Below, in pieces: positions 25,111 to 34,048 of a stretch of 51,333 bases of DNA. Each line of letters begins with the position of its first letter. The stretch's first letter is position 1. The notes beneath the pieces were generated by a model, which saw nothing but the letters and a program-made list of their open reading frames with translations, was not told the DNA's origin and did not search any database. The DNA lies in the NCBI GenBank assembly GCA_903951445.1, contig CAJBBZ010000184.1, forward strand, positions 1 through 51,333, written 5' to 3'. The translations under genes were made by a program, and so were the position numbers. Source of the DNA: an uncultured beta proteobacterium. GTDB lineage: Bacteria > Pseudomonadota > Gammaproteobacteria > Burkholderiales > Burkholderiaceae_C.

Positions 25111-25545
25111 ATGCAACACCGTGTTACTGAATTTTTTGTCGGCCTGCTTTTCGGCCTGGGCCTGATGCTGTCGGGCATGACCGACCCCGGCAAAGTGCTG
25201 GGCTTTTTGGACCTGGCGGGCTCGTGGGACCCGTCTCTGGCCCTGGTCATGGGCGGCGCAATCGCCATAGGCGTGTTTGCTTTTGCCCTGGCGAAAAAAC
25301 GTGGTTTGAGCTTTTTCGGGGTGGACATACGTTTGCCTACCCAAGAGCGCATTACCCGGCGATTGGTCGTGGGCTCGCTCTTGTTTGGCGCAGGTTGGGG
25401 CCTGGCAGGTTTTTGCCCTGGCCCGGCTTGGGTGTCCATGGCCGCCGGACAAAACAAAGCTGCCCTGTTTGTGGTTTTTATGCTTATCGGCATGGTGATC
25501 TTCGAAGTCGCCGAGCGACGCGCGCAGGCTGTGCAAGCGGCCTAA
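25111..25545 (+). CDS. YeeE/YedE-family (DUF6691) transport protein, second half
   Basis: This 144-residue membrane protein starts at 25111 (MQHRVTEFFVGLL), 11 bp after the previous stop. The frame is open far upstream, but that part is antisense/out-of-frame noise over the first half-gene. Four hydrophobic segments are visible; the conserved motifs are LMLSGMTDPGKVLGFLD near the start and LAGFCPGPAW with Cys102. Together with the previous gene it makes up the equivalent of a full-length YeeE pseudo-dimer. Confidence 0.85.
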   Translation: MQHRVTEFFVGLLFGLGLMLSGMTDPGKVLGFLDLAGSWDPSLALVMGGAIAIGVFAFALAKKRGLSFFGVDIRLPTQERITRRLVVGSLLFGAGWGLAGFCPGPAWVSMAAGQNKAALFVVFMLIGMVIFEVAERRAQAVQAA

Positions 25546-25624
25546 GCGCGCTGCAAATCCCGCACTCCAAAGTGAAACCCGCAGTGGACATCAAGCGTAG
25601 TAGCGGACAAGTCTCGCCCAGATC

Positions 25625-25660
25625 GCAGGCCTTGGCCGCTTACCCGCCAAGGCCGCTGCA
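25625..25660 (+). promoter_or_regulatory. Hairpin abutting the SulP start codon
   Basis: GGCCTTGG (25628-25635) and CCAAGGCC (25647-25654) form a perfect 8-bp stem, extended by GCA/TGC pairing (stem ends about 25625 and 25660). The stem ends four bases before the ATG at 25665 and would cover the place of the ribosome binding site, so translation of the SulP gene may depend on its opening. No U-tract is present. Confidence 0.45.
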
Positions 25661-25664
25661 CTAA

Positions 25665-27395
25665 ATGGCTGCGCGCTGGCAAGCTTTCTTGCCCTCCCTC
25701 CCCGCCCTGCAATGGGGGCGCCACTACGACCGCAGCACTTTGTCGCGCGACCTGCTGGCCGCGTGCATCGTCACCGTCATGCTGATTCCCCAGAGCTTGG
25801 CCTATGCCTTGCTGGCCGGTCTGCCGCCGCAAGCGGGCTTGTATGCCAGCGTGGCGCCACTGCTTTTGTATGCGCTTTTGGGCAGCAGCCGCGTGCTGGC
25901 AGTGGGGCCGGTGGCGGTAGTCTCGCTGATGACGGCAGCGGCCATTGGCACGCATGCCGTACCGGGCTCCGCGCAGTACTGGGCGGTGGCGATCACGCTG
26001 GCGTTTATGTCGGGTGCGATGTTGCTGCTCATGGGCGTATTGCGCCTGGGTTTTTTGGCGAACTTTTTAAGCCATCCGGTGATCGCCGGTTTTATTTCTG
26101 CGTCCGGCTTGTTGATTGCTGCTAGCCAACTCAAAACCATCTTGGGCATCAACGCGCATGGTGAGAACTTTGTCACCTTGGTGCTCGATTTGCTGCGCCA
26201 ACTGCCTGCAATACACAGTCTAAGCTTGGCCGTCGGCGGCTCGGCGCTGCTGTTTTTGCTGTGGGTGCGCCAGGGCTTAAAGCCACTTTTGCAGCGCGTG
26301 GGTATGACCGCCCACAGCGCCGAGATGCTGGCCAAAGCCGGGCCGGTGGCGGCCATTGCGCTGAGCACGGCGCTGGCCTGGGTTTTTCAATGGCAAAACC
26401 AGGGCCTCAAGATTGTGGGCGAGGTGCCCGGCGGTCTGCCGCCCTTCACGCTGCCGCTATGGGATGCCGCCCTGTGGAAGTCGCTGGCCATGCCGGCCTT
26501 GCTGATCAGCGTGGTGGGTTTTGTGGAGTCGGTTTCCGTGGGCCAAACCCTGGCCGCCAAGCGCCGCCAGCGCATTGAACCAGACCAAGAACTACTGGCC
26601 CTGGGCGCGAGCAATATGGCCGCCAGTCTGAGCGGCGGCTTTCCGGTGACCGGTGGCTTTGCGCGCTCGGTGGTTAATTTCGACGCCGGTGCGCAAACAC
26701 CGGCTGCTGGCGTGTTCACCGCGATGGGCATCATGCTGGCAACTTTGTTCTTGACACCGGCGCTGTACTACCTGCCGCAAGGCACTTTGGCCGCGACGAT
26801 TGTGGTGGCCGTGTTGTCGCTGGTCGATGTGGGCATTTTTCGGCGCACCTGGGTGTATTCGAAAGCCGACTTTGCCGCCGCGCTGGCCACGCTGCTGGTG
26901 ACCCTGGGCCTGGGGGTAGAGACCGGGCTGGTGGCCGGGGTGGGGGTGTCTTTGGCCCTGTACCTGCTGCGCACCAGTCGGCCGCATATTGCGCAGGTAG
27001 GGCAAATCCAAGGCACCGAACAATTTCGCAATATGCGCCGCCACGCGGTGATTACACATGCGCGGGTCATGGGTTTGCGGGTCGATGAAAACCTGTATTT
27101 CGCCAACTGCCGCGCGCTGGAAGACCGCATCAACCGCGAAGTGGCGCAGCATCCGGCGCTGGCGCATTTGGTTTTGCAATGCAGCGCTATCAACCATATC
27201 GACGCCAGTGCGCTCGAAAGCCTGGAAGCCATCGCTGCGCGTCTGCAGGAAGCGGGCATCGCATTGCACTTAAGCGAAGTCAAAGGACCGGTGATGGACC
27301 GCCTGCGCGACACGCATTTTTTGCAGTCGCTGCCGGGCAAGGTGTATATGAGCCAGTTTCAGGCGATGGAAGATTTGATGCGGGCGGATGTCTGA
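25665..27395 (+). CDS. SulP-family anion transporter with STAS domain
   Basis: This is a 576-residue inner-membrane anion transporter. The N-terminal membrane domain (about residues 25-420, roughly 12-14 segments) carries the SulP signature VMLIPQSLAYALLAGLPPQ and ASNMAASLSGGFPVTGGFARS. A cytoplasmic STAS domain follows (about 450-565; HARVMGLRVDENLYFANC, VLQCSAINHIDASALESLE). SulP proteins move sulfate, bicarbonate or other anions. Beside a persulfide oxidation module, export of sulfite/sulfate or uptake of sulfate is plausible but unproven. A hairpin covers its start. Confidence 0.9.
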   Translation: MAARWQAFLPSLPALQWGRHYDRSTLSRDLLAACIVTVMLIPQSLAYALLAGLPPQAGLYASVAPLLLYALLGSSRVLAVGPVAVVSLMTAAAIGTHAVPGSAQYWAVAITLAFMSGAMLLLMGVLRLGFLANFLSHPVIAGFISASGLLIAASQLKTILGINAHGENFVTLVLDLLRQLPAIHSLSLAVGGSALLFLLWVRQGLKPLLQRVGMTAHSAEMLAKAGPVAAIALSTALAWVFQWQNQGLKIVGEVPGGLPPFTLPLWDAALWKSLAMPALLISVVGFVESVSVGQTLAAKRRQRIEPDQELLALGASNMAASLSGGFPVTGGFARSVVNFDAGAQTPAAGVFTAMGIMLATLFLTPALYYLPQGTLAATIVVAVLSLVDVGIFRRTWVYSKADFAAALATLLVTLGLGVETGLVAGVGVSLALYLLRTSRPHIAQVGQIQGTEQFRNMRRHAVITHARVMGLRVDENLYFANCRALEDRINREVAQHPALAHLVLQCSAINHIDASALESLEAIAARLQEAGIALHLSEVKGPVMDRLRDTHFLQSLPGKVYMSQFQAMEDLMRADV

Positions 27396-27480
27396 GCATG
27401 TGTTTGCCTTCACGGACTCTGGGCGTGGGTTCTTGGTCATAGATGTCTGAGACCGCGTTTGACTTCACCGATGTCTGAGC
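27385..27480 (+). repeat. Degenerate tandem duplication of the SulP gene end
   Basis: The decamer GATGTCTGAG, which contains the SulP stop codon, occurs at about 27388, 27443 and 27470. The stretches between copies (GTGTTTGCCTTCACGG and GCGTTTGACTTCACCG) are also related, which indicates small local duplications of the 3' end. Confidence 0.6.
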
Positions 27481-27810
27481 TCGCGCCCCCGCAGGCCGAG
27501 GCCGGGCTCCTCATGACGCAGGCTAAAAAATCGTCGCCCGGCCCCGGCCTACGGAGGCGCTGCGAAGTGGGGGATTTTGTTGGCCCCGAGGGGGTGGTCA
27601 ATGCTTGAATGCGCTTTTTGAAATTTCAAGGACAGTGCAATGGCTTCGCTGCTGCAGCGTCACTGTTTAATGCACTTGCGTACTCTGCTAAGCACAACCC
27701 CTTCAGCGCATGATCTCAACGTCCGGCGGTGACCGTATCACGCCCGAGGCGAGGTGCAGGCAGTAACCGGCACTACCTTTTTTTCCACAAATCCGCCCTC
27801 AGTTTTCGCC
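27396..27810. other. Gene-free interval after SulP
   Basis: No coding frame with family resemblance was found in these 415 bp. After the GATGTCTGAG duplications there is a possible long-loop hairpin (GGCCGGGC with GCCCGGCC, about 27500-27550) and then mixed-composition DNA with no recognised repeat, RNA or promoter. It ends at the stop codon of the minus-strand PIN gene. Confidence 0.5.
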
Positions 27811-28236
27811 TCAATGAATAGCGAAAACGTGAAGTCCCGCCCTTGCAGCAGCCTGTGCGAGATCGGCGTCAAGTGTTGCCAGGGGAAGGCCTTTGCGCAA
27901 GGCTAGTTCCAAGTAGGCGGCGTCGTAGGCCGAAAGCTTGTAGCGTCTGGCGAGGTTCAATGTGTCGCCCAAAGCGTGTGCCATGGTCTCCACATCCGTT
28001 ACCAGTTCTAATTGGCCAAGCAGAGAAATGAAGCGTTGAGAGTCCGCCTCGGACACGATGCCTTTAGCTTCGACTTTGGCGACAACATTAGCGACTTCCA
28101 GCGCAAAAAGAGATGGCACCAGGGCTTGCGATTCCTTAAGCGCAAGCAGTGCCGAATCCGCATAGGCTGCGCCTGCTGGGTTGGTTTGAGGAACCAGCCA
28201 CAAGAGCGCGACAGAAGCGTCCAAAACAAAACTCAT
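27811..28236 (-). CDS. PIN-domain toxin (VapC-like)
   Basis: This is a 141-residue PIN-domain ribonuclease, the toxin of a type II pair. The acidic metal site is complete: D6 (VLDAS), E47 (FALEVAN), D105 (SAYDAAYLELA) and D123/D125 (TLDADLA). Type II VapC toxins cut initiator tRNA or rRNA; the target here is unknown. It overlaps the antitoxin gene by 4 bp and is transcribed after it. Confidence 0.88.
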   Translation of the reverse strand: MSFVLDASVALLWLVPQTNPAGAAYADSALLALKESQALVPSLFALEVANVVAKVEAKGIVSEADSQRFISLLGQLELVTDVETMAHALGDTLNLARRYKLSAYDAAYLELALRKGLPLATLDADLAQAAARAGLHVFAIH

Positions 28237-28478
28237 GCACGCCCCTCTTCAATGAGCGCTTGGAGGTCCAAGCCCGCCGCAGGCTGACGCGTACGCATAA
28301 AGGCCCGCATTTCTTCTGCTGCAGCGGCAGCGTCCGAGCGCTGACCCCCTTGGGGGGGTACCAGATCGGCGACGGCTTCGCCCCGCAGAGTAATGGTGTA
28401 GCGCTTACCCGTTTGCACGCCCCGCAACAATTCCGGCAGCTTGGTCTTGGCTTCGTAGGATCCAACTTCAATTTTCAT
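28233..28478 (-). CDS. Phd/YefM-family antitoxin
   Basis: The 81-residue antitoxin has an N-terminal Phd/YefM DNA-binding fold (VGSYEAKTKLPELLRGV, then YTITLRGEAVADLVPP) and a disordered C-terminal toxin-wrapping tail (about 50-81). It would neutralise the PIN toxin and repress the pair's promoter. In the upstream gap TATACCGACCAGTCTG (about 28510-28525) follows CTAGACCAGTATACC; the repeated GACCAGT suggests an operator. Confidence 0.85.
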   Translation of the reverse strand: MKIEVGSYEAKTKLPELLRGVQTGKRYTITLRGEAVADLVPPQGGQRSDAAAAAEEMRAFMRTRQPAAGLDLQALIEEGRA

Positions 28479-28584
28479 AACTTGCTCCAGATTTGCATGA
28501 CTAGACCAGTATACCGACCAGTCTGAAACTTTTCAGCAATTCATAAACCTCTTTACGCGCCCAAGCGGGGGGACAATGCCCGCT

Positions 28585-29508
28585 ATGAAAACACTGCGAC
28601 TACGCGAAGGTAAAGAGCGCTCCTTGCTGCGCAAACACCCCTGGATTTTTGAATCGTCGATTGCTAAAGGCGGCGGCGACAGCGGCGAGACGGTGCGGGT
28701 GGAGGGGCATGCGGGGCAGTTTTTGGGCTGGGCGGCCTTTAGCCCGCAATCGCGCATTCGCGCCCGCATCTGGAGTTTTGAAGAAGGCGATCGGATTGAT
28801 GCCGCTTTTTTCACCGCGCGTATTCGTAGCGCCATGGAGGCGCGGGCACGGCTGGCGATCGATAGCGACAGCCTGCGTCTGGTGCATGGCGAATCCGACG
28901 GCTTGCCCGGCCTGATCGTGGACCGTTATGGCGATACGCTGGTGGCGCAGTTTGGCAGCGCGGGGTGTGAACGCTGGAAAGAGGCAATTACCGATGCGCT
29001 GCTAGCGCACACCAGCTTACAAAAAATATACGAACGCTCCGACGCCAGCAGCCGTGGCCTGGAAGGCCTGGACACCAAAGTCGGTTGGATACGCGGCCAA
29101 GGCGATACCGCACTGGTGTTGCGAGAGCATGGCTGGCAACTTGGGCTAGACATCGCGCAAGGGCATAAGACTGGTTATTACCTGGACCAGCGCGATAGCC
29201 GGCTGCGATTTGCGCACTATGTGCAGCGCCTGCAATCGCAGCGCGTGCTCAATTGCTTTTGCTATACCGGCGGCTTTAGCGTGGCGGCTTTGTCTGGCGG
29301 CGCGGCGCATGTGACGTCCATCGATTCGTCCGCGCCCGCACTGGCGCTGGCAGCCAGCAATGTGGCGCGCAATCGCTTTGCAGCTGAGCGCGCAGAATTT
29401 ATTGGTTTTATCAGCGAACGCCTGGGGGCCGCGCCCGACCATCCGATGACGCTGAGTTTTCCTGAAGGCGAATACCTTAAAGGACTGGTGGTGGTGCGCA
29501 AGGCGTAG
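28585..29508 (+). pseudogene. rlmI: RlmI-type rRNA methyltransferase with an internal deletion
   Basis: RlmI methylates 23S rRNA C1962. From the start MKTLRLREGKERSLLRKHPW, the PUA domain (1-75), the middle domain and SAM motif I (LNCFCYTGGFSVAAL, about 222-236) are normal. After ERAEFIGF (about residue 275) the frame jumps to ISERLGAAPDHPMTLSFPEG, which is the extreme C-terminus of the family. The usual segment of about 85-90 residues with the catalytic DPPKF motif, the SCSG motif and substrate-site cysteine is missing without loss of frame. The protein has 307 residues, against about 395 for the family. It is probably inactive as a methyltransferase, though it may still bind RNA. An upstream in-frame ATG at 28576 exists. 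Confidence 0.8.
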
Positions 29509-29510
29509 GC

Positions 29511-29700
29511 AAATGCAAGTCATCCGCCATGGATTGCCGCGGCCTGCGGCCTCGCAAAGACGGGCCAACAGCCTGCGACCTCGCAGTCCCAAGCATTGGA
29601 TGACCGAGAACGCGTCACTGCGAGAAGCGCAGCGACGCGGCAGTCTATGCGGGTACGAAGTAATGGTTTGCAATGGCCTGTGGTCTTCCAAATATTGAAA
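29511..29700 (+). repeat. Decayed MITE-related repeat, copy G
   Basis: Two degenerate stretches resemble the interior of the 131-bp element: CATGGATTGCCGCGGCCTGC with GGCCTCGCAAAGACGG near 29528-29562, and GTCACTGCGAGAAGCGCAGC near 29616-29640. The inverted ends are lost. It occupies the gap between the deleted rlmI gene and the DMT permease gene, which otherwise holds nothing recognisable. Confidence 0.5.
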
Positions 29701-29719
29701 TTGGTTTAGCCAACAAGGC

Positions 29720-30565
29720 TCAAGCCAATCGCAGCGCCATGATGCCCAGCACAATAGAAACGGTGCCCACTACGCGGGGGCGCGTCCAGGGCTCTTTGAG
29801 CAACCACGCACCTAACACGGCGGCAAACAAAACCGAGGTTTCGCGCAGCGCAGCAATCACCGCAACCGGCGCCACCGTCATCGCCCACAAAGCAATCGAA
29901 TACGAGGCCAAAGAGGCCGCAGCGCCACCCGCAGCCAAGCGCCAGCGTCCGCGCACATAGGGCATGACGGCGCCCTTACGCTGCCATAAAACCAGTAAGG
30001 CAAAAGGCCAGCCGTCTAGCGCAAACAGCAGCGCCGCGTATTGCAAAACATGACCGGACAAGCGCGCGCCTTTGGCATCGACGACGGTATAAATCGCAAT
30101 CAGCACCGCGTTGCACAAGGCGAATACCACCGCCTTTTTTTGCGCTAGCATGGCCCCGCCGCTACCCAACAAAAGTAGACCGCAACTCACGCACAACACA
30201 CCCAGCCAGGCTAGCGGCGTAAGCGCTTCACCCAACACAAAAAATGAACTGAGCGCCACCAAGACAGGTGCGGTGCCGCGCATCAGCGGATAAGCCAGCC
30301 CCAGATCGCCGTGGCGGTAGGCACCGGCCAGCGCAAAGTAGTAGGCCACATGCACTACCAGCGAGGCGGCGATATAGGGCCAGACCTGCGGATCGGGCAG
30401 GCCCAAGTACAGACAAATCGGTATCGCATAACAAGAACACAGCACATGGATGAGCGCGGTATCCAGCGTTTTGTCGGTGCTGGACTTGACCAGCGCGTTC
30501 CAACTGGCGTGCAGCAGCGCGCCGACCAAAACGGCTAGTAGTACTTGCGGGCTTAGGCCTGGCAT
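29720..30565 (-). CDS. DMT-superfamily permease (EamA type)
   Basis: This is a 281-residue inner-membrane transporter with ten hydrophobic segments in two EamA repeats (about 5-135 and 145-278). Repeat landmarks are LHASWNALVKSS near the N-terminus and AVIAALRETSVLFAAVLGAWLLKEPWTR near the C-terminus. Substrates in the family range over metabolites and amino acids. No signal in the sequence fixes the substrate. The gene lies on the same strand as the phosphonate genes but is separated from phnZ by 207 bp with MITE copy D, so co-transcription is uncertain. Confidence 0.82.
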   Translation of the reverse strand: MPGLSPQVLLAVLVGALLHASWNALVKSSTDKTLDTALIHVLCSCYAIPICLYLGLPDPQVWPYIAASLVVHVAYYFALAGAYRHGDLGLAYPLMRGTAPVLVALSSFFVLGEALTPLAWLGVLCVSCGLLLLGSGGAMLAQKKAVVFALCNAVLIAIYTVVDAKGARLSGHVLQYAALLFALDGWPFALLVLWQRKGAVMPYVRGRWRLAAGGAAASLASYSIALWAMTVAPVAVIAALRETSVLFAAVLGAWLLKEPWTRPRVVGTVSIVLGIMALRLA

Positions 30566-30581
30566 GCTTCCCCAGTGCTAG

Positions 30582-30712
30582 GGAAGGTCTGCATCAGTCC
30601 GTCATCGCGAGGAGCGCAGCGACGCGGCGATCCATAAGTGCTTGATTGGCAAGCAAAAATGAATTGCTTCGCTGCGCTTGCAATGACGGATTTGGACTTA
30701 TGCAGAGATTCC
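30582..30712 (+). mobile_element. MITE-like inverted-repeat element, copy D (best preserved)
   Basis: This 131-bp element has a perfect 4-bp duplication CTAG on both sides (30578-30581 and 30713-30716). The left end is GGAAGGTCTGCATCAGTCC; the complement of the right end is GGAATCTCTGCATAAGTCC. Inner arms are GTCATCGCGAGGAGCG and CGCTTGCAATGAC. It carries no gene; the frame running through it on the minus strand is repeat-derived. Confidence 0.85.
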
Positions 30713-30772
30713 CTAGAGCGCGCAGCGGATGTTACGGTCAGGGACAACAGGGCACATGCCATGCACGCGGCC

Positions 30773-31333
30773 TCAATGCAAAAGTGCACAACGGCTTGCA
30801 TACTGCAAATAGTGATCTAGACCCGGCGTAGCCAGGCCCGCTTGCTTGGCCCTATCGTCCCACACGCGCAAGCGCACTGCGTCGCTGGCACCGGGTTCTT
30901 GTAAAAAGGCCTGTGCTTGCTCTGCGCTGAATACACCGCCTTGCAAGACCAAGCTGCGCTTAGAGTCATCGGACAAAGCCGCGTAGTACTCGGGCCGCGT
31001 GGCGCATAAATAGCGTTTGGCATTGACGTGACGCTGGATGGCATCGATCACCGCATCCGGAAACAGGCCGCGCAAAAAGGGCACGACGCGGTACTGGTGC
31101 ACATCGTCTACGCCTTGCGCGCTAGGCGTCTCGCCCAGGTCATGCAGCAAATGGCCCAGGTCGTGAAAAAGCGCTGCCGTCACCAAGCCATCGTCCGCGC
31201 CTTCCTGCTCGGCTTGCCAGGCGCATTGCAGCGCGTGTTCCAGGTGGCTGACCGGCTCGCCGGTGTATTGCTCTGCGCCGCGCGCGGCGAACAGATCGCG
31301 GATAGCAGCCAGGCGGGGCGTAAGTGACGACAT
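30773..31333 (-). CDS. phnZ: PhnZ-type HD-domain oxygenase of phosphonate catabolism
   Basis: PhnZ is a mixed-valent di-iron oxygenase that cleaves (R)-1-hydroxy-2-aminoethylphosphonate to glycine and phosphate. The 186 residues keep every key position: Y23 and E26 (induced-fit pair in YTGEP), H33, H57-D58 (FHDLGHLLHD), H79, H102 with K106 (RHVNAKRYL) and D159/D160 (RVWDDRAK). YLCATRPEYYAALS and SLVLQGGVFS are family blocks. It follows phnY after 6 bp, so it is the last gene of the GntR-phnA-phnY-phnZ transcript. The partner hydroxylase PhnY* is absent from the window, so either the hydroxylated substrate is made by a distant gene or the enzyme uses it as found. Confidence 0.88.
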   Translation of the reverse strand: MSSLTPRLAAIRDLFAARGAEQYTGEPVSHLEHALQCAWQAEQEGADDGLVTAALFHDLGHLLHDLGETPSAQGVDDVHQYRVVPFLRGLFPDAVIDAIQRHVNAKRYLCATRPEYYAALSDDSKRSLVLQGGVFSAEQAQAFLQEPGASDAVRLRVWDDRAKQAGLATPGLDHYLQYASRCALLH

Positions 31334-31339
31334 GCTTAT

Positions 31340-32797
31340 TTATACCCAAGGAAGCGAATAGGTTTTGACGTTGGTAAAGCTTTTCATCGCCTCTTGTACA
31401 CCTTCTTTGTAGCCTAGGCCCGAATCTTTGATGCCACCAAACGGCGTTAACTCCAAGCGGTAGCCCGGCACTTCGCGCACGTTGACGGTGCCCATTTGTA
31501 ACTCATTTACAAAGCGCACGATATCGTCCATGCGGTTGGTACACACGCCGCTAGATAAGCCGTAGGCTGTGCCGTTGGCCATCGCAATCGCTTCGTCGAT
31601 ATTGGCAAAGCGGATGATGGGCGAAACCGGGCCAAAGGTTTCCTCGCGCACCACCGTCATCTCGGGGCGCACCTGGTCAATGAGCGTGGGCGCGTACAAA
31701 GCGCCACGCCGCTGGTTGCCGTGCAAGAGGCGCGCGCCTTGCGATACCGCTTCTTTCACACGCGCTTCAAACACCATCGCGGCTTGCTCGTCGATCACCG
31801 TTCCCATCAGGTTGTTGGCGTCTGCCGGGTCGCCATAAGTCCAGGCGCGGGTTTTTGCCAGCACCAGGTCGGTGAAGTCGCCAGCCACTTTCTCATGCAC
31901 CAGCATGCGTTTGACGGCGGTGCAGCGCTGGCCGGAATTTTTATACGAACCATTGACCGCCAGCGTGGCCGCTTCTTCCAGATCGGCATCGTCCATCACG
32001 ATCAGCGGATCATTACCGCCCAGCTCCAGCACCACGCGGCGGTAACCGGCTTTGGCGGCAATGTATTTGCCTATCGGCACGCCGCCGGTAAAAGTAATGA
32101 GGTCCACTTGCGCATGCGTGAGCATTTCGTCGGCAATCTCTGCCGGGTCGCCGGTGATGATTTGCAGCATCTGCGGCGGTAGCCCGCCTTCGTAAAGCAG
32201 TTGCGCCAGATAAATGGCAGAGAAGGGCACTTTCTCAGAAGGCTTGAGCACCATGCGGTTATTGGTGGCGATGCTGGGAATGATTTTGTGCGCCACCTGG
32301 TTCATCGGGTGGTTAAACGGTGTGATGGCGCTGATCACGCCCAGCAGTGGCGAGCGCTGGGTATAAACGCGGCGCTGCTTGCCGTGGTGCGTCAGGTCGC
32401 AGCTAAATATCTGTCCATCGTCTTTCAGCACTTCTTGCGCGCCAAACAAAAGCACATCGCTCACGCGGCCCGCTTCATAGACCGCGTCTTTCATGCACAG
32501 ACCTGATTCGGCGCTGATCAGGCGTGCGATGTCTTGCACATGGGTGCGCGCCAATGCGGCAGTGTTGTTGAGAATGGCAGCGCGCTCGTAGCGCGTTAGG
32601 CGGCTTTGGTAGGCATGGGCCCAGGCATAGGCATGGCGCACTTCTTCCAGCGTGGCTTTGGGTATTTGGCCCAGGCGCGCATTGGTGTAGGGGTTGAATA
32701 CTTCGATGTGGCGCTCGCGGCCCGCACCCAGCACCTGGCCGCCCAGGCGCATGGCGTCGAGTTGGTGTTCGCGGATGAAATCGGCAATATCGGTCAT
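31340..32797 (-). CDS. phnY: Phosphonoacetaldehyde dehydrogenase
   Basis: This NAD(P)-dependent aldehyde dehydrogenase oxidises phosphonoacetaldehyde to phosphonoacetate. It has 485 residues from the ATG at 32797 (a TTG four codons upstream is in frame but unlikely). The active-site cysteine is C292 in NSGQRCTAVKR, the general base is E258 in LELGGNDP, and the cofactor region includes TPFNHPMNQVAHK. Order and strand (phnA 15 bp upstream, phnZ 6 bp downstream) support the assignment over other ALDH subfamilies. It takes the aldehyde produced by PhnW and feeds PhnA. Confidence 0.9.
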   Translation of the reverse strand: MTDIADFIREHQLDAMRLGGQVLGAGRERHIEVFNPYTNARLGQIPKATLEEVRHAYAWAHAYQSRLTRYERAAILNNTAALARTHVQDIARLISAESGLCMKDAVYEAGRVSDVLLFGAQEVLKDDGQIFSCDLTHHGKQRRVYTQRSPLLGVISAITPFNHPMNQVAHKIIPSIATNNRMVLKPSEKVPFSAIYLAQLLYEGGLPPQMLQIITGDPAEIADEMLTHAQVDLITFTGGVPIGKYIAAKAGYRRVVLELGGNDPLIVMDDADLEEAATLAVNGSYKNSGQRCTAVKRMLVHEKVAGDFTDLVLAKTRAWTYGDPADANNLMGTVIDEQAAMVFEARVKEAVSQGARLLHGNQRRGALYAPTLIDQVRPEMTVVREETFGPVSPIIRFANIDEAIAMANGTAYGLSSGVCTNRMDDIVRFVNELQMGTVNVREVPGYRLELTPFGGIKDSGLGYKEGVQEAMKSFTNVKTYSLPWV

Positions 32798-32812
32798 GGT
32801 GTTTCCCAAGGT

Positions 32813-34048
<1,236 letters not shown>

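Noticed and set aside
27496..27550. GGCCGGGC/GCCCGGCC as a Rho-independent terminator after SulP
   Set aside because: The loop is over 30 nt and no U-tract follows the right arm.
30553..30801. Small minus-strand frame containing VIASAAKQFIFACQSSTYGS
   Set aside because: This is a translation of the MITE. Equivalent peptides arise from the other copies and are a known annotation artefact.
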